Assembly: GCA_950295325.1 (NCBI GenBank)
Contig: OX485804.1
Coordinates: 61,098,533 to 61,162,532, forward strand
Direction: 5' to 3'
Origin: Polytrichum commune
Taxonomy: Eukaryota; Streptophyta; Polytrichopsida; Polytrichales; Polytrichaceae
DNA length: 64,000 bases
Made by a program: the position numbers and the translations under genes. Shown one piece after another: positions 49,706 to 60,932 of this stretch (position 1 is its first letter; every line of letters begins with the position of its first letter). Below the pieces are notes generated by a model that saw only the letters and a program-made list of their open reading frames with translations, was not told the origin of the DNA and searched no databases.

Positions 49706-52700
49706 ATTTTGTCAAGTTTGAAACTTGATCCTATGTAAACTGCTCATGTGGGATCTATTGCGATCTTTTCAAAACATTAAAGTTGCAGGGAGTTATTCTA
49801 CAGGAGTATGCTGTATGAGAGTTTTGATCAGGATAAGAAGAGCTTCTTGAATTGTTGTTTCTGAGTATTTGAGACAATGAATATGGGCTCTACTTTGTTC
49901 ATGCTCTGGAAACATGAAAGGGCTGACCTCGTTTTATAGAGACCTTCTGTAGGCGTCCAGTAGGTTGTTCAGAAAATTTTCTTCCTTGAATAGAATATTG
50001 CTCTCCAGTGCAGAGGATGGCCATTATAGAAGTTTTTTTTATTGAGGTCGAGTATTCTATGGATGCAATTCTGATGCAATTCTGGTGTCCACAGACGGAT
50101 TCTATTGCTGTGGGTCTTTGTGCTGATATCTTGTTACAGATAGTATATTAGTCTCTGCAGATGAGTTTTGATATCAATCTTGTGTGACAAATGCATAACT
50201 TACTGTTATCTTTGCTGGGGTGGACAATTGCATGGACACGCATGGTCCTCTTTAACTTCTACCTCGTCTATTTTTTTTGCATCAACAAATAGCAATGGTT
50301 ACAGATGACAACCTCATGCCACTCAGTAACCAAGGAGGTTAGCCTCCTTCTCATATACTTATTTGAAAAGTCATAACCTGTCCCAATCTCAGGATTTAGG
50401 TAAGTGACAAGTCACACTGAAGTTTTGCATCCTTTCAAGTGAACATAGGAAGGTCACGGGTCCCTTCTGACTGGTCTCTTTAGACAAATCTTGCCACCTG
50501 TAGACAGGATGATATCTGATCTAGAAATTGGAAGTATGCCAAAGATCGATTTCTCCAGTCAAAGCATCTAAGCTTATCTTTACAGCAGTGCTTGCAAAAC
50601 GCACAAGTCTGATGATCCAGAAGTGTCTCAATTGGCATCTCCCCAGACACCTGAGCTGTTATTGGGACATCAACTTGAGGGAGGTATGTTGAAGGTTTTG
50701 TGGTCTAGAAGTAGCTCCAATGTCAGACAATCCAGTGTCCTGTCTGCCTATCTTCACAAGTTCTAACTTTTGGTCGAATAATCCCAGTCGGTCACGGTTA
50801 CCTCTGAAAGGCGAGCCCATGCTTAGATCTCATGGGAGCAATGAGCAGGCGGACTTGGCCTTCTGCAATGTAAAGGCTGGCTGCTCAAATTTACCGAACC
50901 ATGGACGTTGGGTCCCTGGAGGAAGCCCTAACAAGTCAGAGGAGTAGGAGAGGCTTGCCAAAATGTCAGAGGAAGAGGTGGCCTGAGAAAATGTCTTGCT
51001 CTTGATGCGAGCCGAATATGATCCCAATTGGGAGCAACGAGAGATAAAGAGTGATAAAGTACATCACCACACACCCAACCCAAACCCTTGTGGCCATTCA
51101 TCCTGGGTCAATATGAGCCCGACTCGACAATTGGAACTCCAAAGGGGTCCTAATATGGAATCGGCAAACCAAAGTCCGACATTGCAACCCAGTTTGGGTG
51201 CGAGGACTCCTTATGGCTGAGGAGGAGGTCATCATACTATTAGTGCCAGAGACCTTGGCACTGACCTTCTGTCATCTCTAAAATTCTACCACTTGCATCT
51301 GCCCTCCAGCGCCTCCTGTATGCAGGTGAAGATCATCTTGAAGGGTTTGAACCTGAATTTGAGATTTTAAATTTGCAACCATGTACACTGGAAACCCAAC
51401 TCGATTTTCACTGTATTGGTTGAAAATATGTTTGATACAGTAGATGACTATAAGCATTCTTTAACTCGTGTAATGTAGGACAACGAAGTCTGAGCCCAAT
51501 CACAGTGATGGTTGCTCCAACCGCTCGTGCCCTCGATCAGACTGCTTGAGAAGATATATAACACACCTCAGGAACACAAGTTCATGTTCTAATACAAGAA
51601 TGAGATCAATTCTCTTGCAGATTTTGATAAAATTAACCCTAACCAGTGGATAGGAAACAAACAACCATGGAAGTCGAAGGAATTCCTTCTATATATGGGG
51701 ATTTTCTGTACGATTCTACTAATGCAGGGATCTTTTCCAATACATTCCACATTATTTTCCTAGTCACGATGGAAGCCATAAACGATGCGACGTTTTTTCT
51801 CTTTGGATGTACCGTTGTAGGAAGCTCTGCATACACCCTTCATGTGTCCAAATCCAATCCTCATGCTGCTTAATTTATAAGATGCGCACACTCACCCACC
51901 AACCTCACATCAATCCATCAGCATAGCGATCGTCGATTGAGTAAGGCTCACTCTTGGTCATAATTCACAGCCAAAATTCCATAGTTACAAGTTTTCTTTG
52001 GTGCAGCAACTTTCACAAGTTTCAGAGCGGAGGAAATGCAACGAGGAAATGGCTGGGTTTCTTCCAATCTCTCTTTCCCAGTCTTTCAGAAGAGCAGGTG
52101 CAAACGCATATTAACAAGGTGGCAACATGGGCAGTGCGCTTTTCTAATACTAACATCAAGTGAGAAGCATCTGTTATTTTCAAGTCTCACAACTTGACTC
52201 GGCAGGTTCCATGTCATTGTTCTGACTACCGAGCCAAATCCGCAATAGATGGGCACCTCCACCTAATTGATAATGCCAGTCTTTCATAAGGTCAGGTGGG
52301 CCAAGAGCATCAGTCTATGAATTCTCGGTCTTTAAAATTATAATGACGGTTACCCACGACACTTTTGCAGGGTCCAAAGTGACAAGATTCAGCTGAAATC
52401 CAGCTCCAACAGCACCAACTTATCCACGATCAGGGTATTCATGTGGGACTAAAAAGCAGAGTGCTGCAACCGCTCCATTCAATCCGAAGCTGTTAGGGTT
52501 AGGAGTGGATTACCACATTAATTGAAATTCACAAACTAAAACTACATAATAATTTACTTCCGCATAGTAACTTTGAAAACGTAATAATTTGAACATTCCA
52601 GCACAAATTATGACAATGCTGGGTAGGTATAAAGTAAGGATTAAATATGTGGTATGGTTTTCATATCTTGTCGGGCCTTCTTCAAGATCATAGTTGTCTT

Positions 52701-53600
52701 AAGAAGCTCACACTCAAATATTTTCAGTTATCTTTGAAGAATTTTGAAACCAATAAACACCTTGACATTCTCCTCTTGCTGCAAGGTGCCCAAGGCCAGA
52801 TGAATCATTTAACCTTCTTTAATGCAAGTAATGCCTCCTCGTATGGGTTTTTTTAGTTCTGAAAGTTGTACTATGGACAAATGCATAAAATTTCACTGCT
52901 CACAATTTCAACAGTACGAAGATAACAGGTTTCACATACCATGTCCTTGGTTAGAGTCTCAAGCTGGTCGTTCTCATCAAGAGCTTCTTGTGCTACGTAG
53001 TCCACTTCTCTTTTTATGCATCCAGTCGGAGCTTTGTTTCCAGTACTATGCAATGCGTGAATCATGTAAGTAGACATGACTCAACCCGGTGTGTAGTTTT
53101 GCCTGGTGAATCTTAGATGGTCCTGAAGCCAGAGAGTAGTACTATATCTCCTTGAGAATATAGAATTGAAAGTTCTAATTGGGAGTTCTATTAATAAGGA
53201 GTTGTCGTGCAAGCACCACCATAAAAGACACGTCAGCAAACACATTTAGAAACATACTTTATTTCAAAAAAGAAACATTTACAACTCGGAATGCCTCCTC
53301 AAAATAGGTAGTGTGTGTTTGCAACAAAAGCATGTATCTTAGGGCGGTGGTAAAGTTTCTTACACTTCATATTGTACACTTCGTAGCAAGTTGGAAGTGC
53401 AATGTGGTTCACAGTTGCAATTTAATAGTTTCTTGAATATGTGGGCAATGTGTAATGCATCTAAATCTTCATGTCACGTCTCTTTCTAAAACCCAAAATG
53501 CATGATGTCCGCATGTCAATAAGTTACACTCCACAAAAGCATACTTTCTTAGGAAGGTGTAGGTGAAGAATCTTACACCTTAATCACACTCTTTGGAGCA
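49706..53600. other. Spacer downstream of RPS6
   Basis: Starts with the RPS6 3' UTR. No protein family was recognised elsewhere. A coiled-coil-like minus-strand peptide near 52940-53020 ends at a donor-like GTATGT but has no credible acceptor. Confidence 0.4.
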
Positions 53601-54729
53601 AATTCTCTAGTTTCTAAATGAATAAAGCAATTTCTTCCCCTTGGTGGGTGTTGATTGGGGTTGTTCTCACTTCTTCATCCAATTTTCTTCGTTTTGCATT
53701 TAGTATGAGTTCTTCTAGATTAATGATTGCAAGTGCAACCTTTAGGTGGCGTTGGCTACCAATAGGACTGCTTTATGAAATTGAGTATCTTAGGGAGCTA
53801 CTCCTCTGGGTAGGAGATACATTCTCCAACTCCATGTCAAGTTCATCACCATTGGTAGCCATGTTCTCGCTTTTGAGAGGTCATTGAAAGTTGTTGGCTC
53901 ATGATTGGCTACCCATTTTGTAATTTCTTTGCCACAACAATCTCCCTTCTATGTTGCCGGTCACTGGTGTTGGGCAATGCACTCCTAGTGATGGTCCATT
54001 GTTGCTACTAACTGTTGGTGCTATGCGGTGCACTCTTGGTGATAGTATGTTGTTGTTGTTGGTTGCTAGTGCTAGGCGATGTGCTCTTGGTGTTGATCTA
54101 CTACTGTTGCCATGCTTCTTTCTCGGTGTAAGTGTGTATTGGCTAAATTCTTGGTTGCTTGAAGGCATGCTCTTCTTGGTTTGTACGGACCGTGTTGGTT
54201 GTTCTAGGTTTGAAAATACTAGTAGCTTAAGGAACCTACCTTTTAAGAGCCACAAATTGTTGATTTGGTATATCCACCAACTTCAAAGGCTATGGACTCC
54301 ATTTCTTCAACTTTCCCTCCAACTAAACGTACAAATCAGTCCAGAGCATTAGGTTGTTGACATCTTGTGATTGTAAAATCAATTCCCTTAAGATTTATCC
54401 AGTGAGCAAAACATAAAAGAGGTCAACAATTCTCAGTTACAACGTCGTTGCTATGTCGTTGATGGTTTAAATAAAAGTAAAATGCTTGTTTTCCTCAATG
54501 TTGATGTGATGGTGAAGGGCACATATGATCTCTTGAATGGTTTGCTTAAAACCCCTACCATCACAGAGGAGGACAACCGTGCCACAATCAAATCAAGCAA
54601 AGTCACTTCACCTAAATTCTAGAATGGACTTGCAAAAGAGGTTGATCCAAAGGAGCTCAATGGGAGTAGCCTCGGTTGGGATATCCATGGGTGCATGGCC
54701 GGTATGTGTAATCAATCCATTTGTCATGT
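53601..54729. other. Spacer, possibly degraded element
   Basis: Minus-strand frames (for example 53887-53618 and 54255-53899) keep some low-complexity coding look, with short asparagine- and histidine-bearing repeats, but include stops. I could not assign a family. Confidence 0.3.
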
Positions 54730-55497
54730 GAGGTGACATCGGGGGCTAAGTTACGTCAATTTAGGAGTAAATGGACTCCATTAGGAGTCCATGTGTGTTG
54801 GGATGAGTAACGGACTCCATTGGGAGTCCTAGTTAGTTGTTCATCCACTCCATGGATGAACTCCACATAGGATTGGGGTTGTATGGAGAGGAAGGCCTCT
54901 TGACTTGCCATTGTTGTCAAGTCAAGTCTTGTGAGTGTGTTTTGAGAGAGAGAGAGAGCTTGTTGTTGCTTTCTCATGGCTATGGTGTAGTAGATTATGA
55001 GTAAAGCCTTTGCATTCTTTCTCCACCACTTGCACTCTTGGATTCTCCCTTCGTGGAGTAAGAGATAGCTTGACTCTTGTGTGTGAATTTCAGAGTTTCT
55101 TAAGCTTTGTAAGAAGACATTTTAGTTTCTTAAGCTTGGAGAGAGAAACCCTCATACTTGACAACAATGGCGCTTATTTTTCATTTTTGGTCGTATTTCT
55201 GAGCTAGAAGGGCCCAGTTGTGGGAGCAAATGAGTGATACAAGTGTATGAAAGCTTAGTTTGCAATTCCTTGCAACCCTCAAGAAGATTTTGAGAAAAAT
55301 CTTCACATTTCTCTTTTTGTGTCTTTGTGTTTTCTTGAATTGTTGATGGTTGAAGCTTGAGACCAAATGGAATCTCAAGTCACATCTTTCTTGCTTGCAA
55401 ATTGTGGAAGCAAAGTTTAATTTTTTTTTAATCAAATCCGATTTAGTTTTAATTTTAATTTTTTAGTTCAAATCCGATTTGTTTTTAATTTTTGGTT

Positions 55498-55640
55498 GAG
55501 CTCCGGACGGATCCGGAGCTCACCGGACCCTCTTGGAGCTCCTGTTCTCGAAGCCAAGCGGGTGGGCGGGCGGGCGACAGCCTGGCCCAAGGCGGGCGGC
55601 GTCAGCCGGGGCGGGGCGGGCGGGCGGCGCCAGCCAAGCC
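55498..55640 (+). repeat. GC-rich hairpin and G-quadruplex-type tract in the element leader
   Basis: A 10-bp perfect inverted repeat (55498-55507 with 55512-55521, GAGCTCCGGA arms) is followed by two G-run clusters. One is GGGTGGGCGGGCGGG at 55560-55574; the other, at about 55608-55627, starts GGGGCGGGGCGGGC. Both fit the four-run G-quadruplex pattern on the sense strand. The block stands out sharply from the AT-rich sequence around it. Confidence 0.75.
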
Positions 55641-55826
55641 CCCACAGGCAAGCCCCCCTTACCCTTTTCCTTTTATTTATATATATATATGTTTTTGTTT
55701 TTGTTTTTGTTTTGTTTAATTAAAACAATTATTTTTATTTTTATTTTTTTCATATTTTTACTTTCACCTTTCAAACTTGGCATCCAATTCTCACAAACTT
55801 TGAGGTTCAAATTTGGGGCATACTAG

Positions 55827-56243
55827 CTCCGATTGGAGTGAAATTTGAGCATATCTTGTGTGAAATTTGCCAAGGAATCCAATGGTGTAATTGGATTGTT
55901 GATTGGAATTCAAAATCATTGCTCAAATTATTAATTTCAACGCTGATTTTTGTTTTTGGGAGCAAATTAACTCCGAACGGAGTGAAATTTGAGCCTATCT
56001 TGTGTGAAATTTGCCAAGGAATCCAATGGTGTAATTGGATTGTTGATTGGAATTCAAAATCATTGCTCAAATTATTAATTTCAACGCTGATTTTTGTTTT
56101 TGGGAGCAAATTAACTCCGAACGGAGTGAAATTTAAGCCTAATTTGTGTGAAATCTTCCTAGGAGTCCATTGGTGCACTTAGTTTGTTGATTGGAGTCCA
56201 TAATCACCTTGGAAATGAGCCTTTTCAACGCTGATTTTTCATT
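55827..56243 (+). repeat. Three tandem copies of a 144-bp unit in the element leader
   Basis: Units start at 55827, 55971 and 56115 with CTCCGATTGGAG or CTCCGAACGGAG. The first two are nearly identical; the third is diverged and slightly shorter. Each ends in TTTCAACGCTGATTTTT. The start of units 2 and 3 is itself a small palindrome. Confidence 0.85.
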
Positions 56244-56394
56244 TTAATTACCAATCTCAAACCTTTGCACAATTTTGGAATTTTGGGGGCATAAACACTT
56301 GGCATTTGGCAAGGGATTGCCATTTAGATAGCCCGCAACAGGTGCAGGTTGCCATTACCTTGTAGATAGTTGCAGGTACTCAAGTGATTATTTT

Positions 56395-58296
56395 ATGGTG
56401 CAAACTAGGAGCCGATATTATCGATCTCCATCACCAGATTACTTGGAGGACGTGCATACCACAAATCTTGAGCCAGAGGTAGATACCAACGAGGCTTTTG
56501 AGCCTATTTCGGCGTTGGACACTACTAGTAGGCTTCGGATTTGGAGTGTCGGCACGTTCGACGAAATGGAGGACGATCGCCACAATTCAGTGCGTGATCG
56601 GTTTTCAGGTCGAGCTGGGGGCATTTCCTTGCCCGATTGGAAACTCCGGTTTCGTACCTGGATTAAGGAGAAACGCCAAAGGTCTTTCAATTTCAATGAT
56701 TGGTATGCCTTTGAACTTTTGCCTCAGCATTTGGAGTATGAGGCACTCCAAACTTATGAACGCTGGACAGAGGGTCATCAGCGACAACTTCGGGAGGTGG
56801 AGCAGTATTGGGAGGCTCGGGTTGAGCTTATTTCAGCCCTTAAGGATGGGGCGGTTGCTACCTTAGCTCCACCCACCTTAAAGGAGGAGGAATCGCCGGC
56901 GGAGTCTAAGGACACGGAACTGGCACTTGGGCCAATGGTGGCTAGCAGTAGCACGGCAACCCTTTCGCGTGTGGCACGTGCTACACAGGCAGCATTGACG
57001 GCTGTTGGTCCACCACCTCCATTTAACCCCCTTTCTGAATTTGTCGCACATTTGGAGGTGGAGTATGGTGGATTTCGGCGAGACCAAATGCAACGCATCC
57101 AGGATTTCCGCCGAGAGAAGGATGACACTCCACGGACCATGTATACGCGACTCGCACGATTTGCTGTAGAGTCGGGAGGTGTTTTTGCTGAGAGCCAGCT
57201 TGTTAAAATCTTTTTGTCTAAGATTGACAAGCGGCTACTTGAGTTAGTATCACCTCGGATTATCCTCGACTACGAGGGCAGAGCTACGCTTGCACAAGCG
57301 TTTGCCGTGGTAGAGAGATGTGATCGGACTCTTTGCCAACATGATGCCACGGATATGGTATCTTGGATGACAGAGAGTCCGAAACCAAAAAGAATTGTCA
57401 CAACTACTAGTAGTTTAGCTGAGACTCAACCCGCAAAGGAGCAAAAGATTTTGCATTGTTGGGGTTGTGGAGAATCTGGTCATTCGAAGAATGATCCTAA
57501 TTGTCCTAAAAGGAAGAAGACCCAACCTTTAGGAAAATTAAAACAAAAGGTACAACCAGTAAAGGCAGGGGAAAATTCTAAGAAGAGACAATTTAAATGT
57601 AGCCATTGTGGTGGCACTAATCACGATGTGGATCATTGTTTCCAACTTCATCCTGAGATGCGGCCTGCCAGTTATGTCACTGGCAGATCTCCACGGGAGC
57701 AGAGTCTGGAGGCTAAGGTTGCAGAACTTGAGCAAAAACTCAAATCTTCTGTGTCTTTTGCTCAGATTTCTGAGCCGCATGTGGGTGGTGGCACCTCGGG
57801 TTCGGACATGTATATGTTTGGAGCAGCTGGAGAGGTGGTGGTGGCGGCTTCTACTCGCTCACAAACATTGGCAGATGCGGTGGCTTCCACGAGTGGTGGT
57901 AGCAACGAGGTGCTACATCCTCGCCATGCCGGACCAGCTGATCAAATTGGTCAAGCACGTTTACCTCTTTCATTTGGATTGGTAGACACCACTGTTGTTG
58001 GGGCTAAAAACCCTGTACCTTTGAAAGATGGGGATTCCATCTCGAAGGATGTTACGCAGGCATTGGCATATAAAATTCTCCGTATGCCAATTTTCTCGGG
58101 TTCGGAGTTTATGGCTTCGGATTTCAAGCCTGCTGCAGTTTTTCATTTAGCTGGGAGAATGTTAGAAGGTAAGGCGGATTTGCCATCCCTTCAAGTATCC
58201 CAAGCTGTGGTTGACGTACCTGTGGCTGAGGAGGTGGAGGACTTAGCCAATTTGCGAGCGAGTCTTGCGGATGCGGCAATCATTGCTTTTGGTTAG
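56395..58296 (+). CDS. Retrotransposon Gag polyprotein with two CCHC zinc knuckles
   Basis: 633 codons from ATG to TAG. The N-terminal third is acidic and aromatic-rich. Residues about 210-320 look like a retrotransposon capsid domain (FVAHLEVEYGG to QAFAVVERCD). Two zinc knuckles follow: C355-x2-C-x4-H-x6-C370 (longer last spacing than usual) and a canonical C402-x2-C-x4-H-x4-C415. The tail after residue 430 is a non-conserved linker. Family role: coats element RNA and forms virus-like particles. The frame is the same as the protease and methyltransferase downstream, separated by TAG TAA, so Gag and Pol may once have been one polyprotein or been linked by readthrough. Confidence 0.85.
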   Translation: MVQTRSRYYRSPSPDYLEDVHTTNLEPEVDTNEAFEPISALDTTSRLRIWSVGTFDEMEDDRHNSVRDRFSGRAGGISLPDWKLRFRTWIKEKRQRSFNFNDWYAFELLPQHLEYEALQTYERWTEGHQRQLREVEQYWEARVELISALKDGAVATLAPPTLKEEESPAESKDTELALGPMVASSSTATLSRVARATQAALTAVGPPPPFNPLSEFVAHLEVEYGGFRRDQMQRIQDFRREKDDTPRTMYTRLARFAVESGGVFAESQLVKIFLSKIDKRLLELVSPRIILDYEGRATLAQAFAVVERCDRTLCQHDATDMVSWMTESPKPKRIVTTTSSLAETQPAKEQKILHCWGCGESGHSKNDPNCPKRKKTQPLGKLKQKVQPVKAGENSKKRQFKCSHCGGTNHDVDHCFQLHPEMRPASYVTGRSPREQSLEAKVAELEQKLKSSVSFAQISEPHVGGGTSGSDMYMFGAAGEVVVAASTRSQTLADAVASTSGGSNEVLHPRHAGPADQIGQARLPLSFGLVDTTVVGAKNPVPLKDGDSISKDVTQALAYKILRMPIFSGSEFMASDFKPAAVFHLAGRMLEGKADLPSLQVSQAVVDVPVAEEVEDLANLRASLADAAIIAFG

Positions 58297-58299
58297 TAA

Positions 58300-59180
58300 A
58301 CTGATATTCCTCCATCATCAATTTCAGCAGTGGATACGTTATTTTCGAATTTTGCGGCGGGAGCAACATATCTTGCAGACATTTCTGCAAGGCCTGCTCG
58401 CGAACGGCATAATTTGCAACCTAGAGTTGTACGGCTGGTGAACGACAAATCCTTGTTTGTCGTTTCACGCACGGATATGCCTACTATCCGTGCTACACCA
58501 TTGAAAGTTATGATGAATTCCGGTGCTCAACCGGTTATGATTGGCAAAGGACTTGCTGATAGTCTTGGATTGACGCCAACAAACTTAGATCCTTGCCCAT
58601 TCACTATTGTGACTTCAGTAGGAGAACGTGCAACAGATTACACCAAGGCACCTCTACGTTTGATTTTTCATGTGGGGGCAGGGCCTACTTACACTCATTT
58701 GTCAATGAAGTGTGTTGTTACTAATGCTACCAACTATGATATACTTGTTGGTCAGCAAGCTCTTTACCCACTTGCCTTTGGTTTGGATAATTGGACGGAA
58801 GAGGCATGGATTAGACCGGGATGGTCCACTGGAGATGGCAAGAAGGTATTTATTCCCGTCGTATTTGCAGCCACTGCTATGACTATGATTGCGGAGGCAA
58901 TGTTTGGTTGCAGCGGTTCAGTTGCAAATTTGCCTTGTGCTCCAGTTTTATTGGAGGAAAAAATGGACTACACTTGTAATGCGGCAGAACAACGATTTTT
59001 ATCATCTTTTCAAATTCCTGCTCGACATTTCAAGGATCCACCTCCACCATGGCGAACTCCTAAGGAGTTATCCGACCATTGTCGACATATTGTAGCGGAT
59101 TTGGAGCTTGGAGAGGCACCTCCAACTTCATCCTCATTTTCTTTTGCTCAACCCATTCGTTGGCAACCATCACCTAAAGG
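58300..59180 (+). pseudogene. Retroviral-type aspartic protease region of pol
   Basis: Downstream of the gag stops the same frame stays open. The protease active-site loop reads MMNSGAQPVMIG at about 58510-58545, where the family has D(S/T)GA; the catalytic aspartate codon is AAT at 58516-58518. The later flap and hydrophobic ILVG block (YDILVGQQALYPL, near 58740) confirms the fold. With asparagine at the active site the enzyme should be inactive. A linker (58860-59180) of unknown function joins it to the methyltransferase. Confidence 0.75.
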
Positions 59181-59184
59181 TATT

Positions 59185-60170
59185 GTCCTTGTTGAGATCT
59201 TTGGAGGCATTGGCACAGGTTTGGCGGCAGTGTTGGAAGCTGGAATTACAGTTTGGCGATATATTCATGTGGACAATGGGTATGCAGCCAACAGAGCCGT
59301 CCGATACCACATCCAACAATTGTTGTTGAGATACCCCGCACAATTGTCAGCCTCTGCCATTCATGGATGTTGTGGTCAACTTCCTCAAGATGTCACTATG
59401 ATTAGTGATGAGGATTTGAGAAGGTTGGGCCACGTGAATTTGATTATTGCAGGATGGCCTTGTCAAGGCCATTCGCGGGCAGGAACTGGCCAGGGATTGG
59501 ATGATCCTAGGTTTAGTTTGTTTGCGGATTTGATGCGATTGACGCAATGGTGGTTTACCCACCAATCAACTCCGCCAGGGTACATTTTCGAAAATGTACC
59601 ATTATTGGGTGATACCCGGCACAAAATGGTGAAGGATGGTGAGTACATTAACCAAATTCTGGGTACTCCAACATTTCTGGATGCTGCATCTTTGGGATCC
59701 TTTGCTCATGGGCCTCGTTGGTTTTGAACCAACTTGGTATCACCTCGGGGGCTTTCAGCGGCAATTGCCTGCATTCCCCGCCTTATGGATTGCAGGGTGG
59801 ATGACATTTTAGATGATCATCGTGTTTCCTTGGCAGTTACCAAGGATGACACCTTGCCATTTGCATTAATTAACAAGGTGGGAATTCCGAGAGGTGCACT
59901 ACCTACTTTTGTGACATATCCACAGTCTTTTGCATTTCGATCTCATGGACCTGGCATGGTTTGGGATTCAAAATTCCAAACTTATGAGGAGCCTACGGCA
60001 GATGAGCGGGAACGCGCCATGGGTTTTCTTACAGGTACCACGGCTACTCACGGGCTTCAGGAAGGTCAGAGACGTTTCTTATTGGGGCAAACTATGGATC
60101 TTCATAGCATTGTGTGCATAAGTGGAATTTGTCTTGCTGCTCAACAACGCATGGATGACCAATTGCTTAC
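59185..60170 (+). pseudogene. C5-cytosine DNA methyltransferase domain inside pol
   Basis: Motifs appear in linear order: I (VEIFGGIGTG, 59191-), where SAM binds; IV (AGWPCQGHSRAG, catalytic cysteine codon 59461-59463); VI (FENVP, 59587-59601); VIII region (GPRWF then stop TGA at 59725-59727); IX (ERERAMGF, near 60004-60027); X (RRFLLGQTMD, 60070-60099). The linear order differs from plant DRM enzymes, which are circularly permuted. No BAH, chromo or UBA domain is attached, unlike MET1, CMT or DRM. It looks nearest to DNMT3-type or to the retroelement methyltransferases reported in charophytes and dinoflagellates; a tree would decide. One stop lies inside the domain. All motifs named are otherwise intact. 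Confidence 0.88.
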
Positions 60171-60932
60171 TCTGAGGGCAGAGAACAATGGTCAGGGGGC
60201 AATGGAGCCGTAATCCAAAGATCACATGCATGTCAATGACACCGAGGGGTTATTTTCTTTGAAACAACATGTTGCGGAAGAGCTTCGAGCTCAACGTGTT
60301 TTTTCGGCTTTGGCCCAAGAGTTTGGGAAGTTGGAGGCCCATAAAATGTTTCCACTTCTATTTCTTAGTGACACTTCATATGTGGGTAGTTGTTTAGCTA
60401 TACAAACTGATTGTAGTGGAGATGATACGCATTTGGATCCAAGTACAGATGATGGGGGCAAAGGTGTTGCCCTCTCCACGGACTAGCAATCACAGGTTGT
60501 GTTGGCACCAAGTGGCAATCCTTCTATGAAGAAGGAAACCACGGAGTTTGACGATTGGCCAATTGAAGTGGGGCCAAAGCTTACTGGTGCCGAAGCACGA
60601 AAAGTACGGGCATTTATTCGCTCTTACCGTAATTGTTTTGCCATTAGTCTTCATGATCTTCAAGGATATAGAGGTAAACCTGTTCGTATTCAACTCGAGG
60701 ACGACCACCCTATTTTCAGACGGCCGTACAGACTTAGTACCTCTGAAAGGATGGGTGTTCAAACTCGATGTCAAGAGTTATTGGCAGTGGAATTGATTGA
60801 ACTCTCCAATGGAGAGTATGCTTGTGCCACGGTTATGCCGTCAAAGAAGGATATCTTTGGCAACTGGACGGAAAAACGGATGTGTGGTGATTATCGTCCA
60901 GTCAACCGCAAGACCAATCGGATCGATATCCA
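60171..60932 (+). pseudogene. Linker and N-terminal reverse transcriptase of pol
   Basis: Same frame as gag, with stops TAA at 60211-60213 and TAG at 60484-60486. From about 60540 it reads as the region just before the reverse transcriptase, then fingers motifs (RRPYRLSTSER near 60720, GDYRPVNRKTNR near 60890). At about 60916-60921 the reading frame slips: RT continues in another frame at DRYPMPIPEE. This fits a one-base loss. Confidence 0.8.

Noticed and set aside
52940-53022. Minus-strand coiled-coil-like peptide ending at a GTATGT donor
   Set aside because: No acceptor with a pyrimidine tract and no partner exons nearby; probably chance or a gene scrap.
54730-55166. Possible 5' LTR beginning TGTGAGGTGACATCGG and ending ACAACA
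   Set aside because: No matching copy is visible at the 3' side within the window and no clear tRNA primer-binding site follows, so it is not claimed as an LTR.
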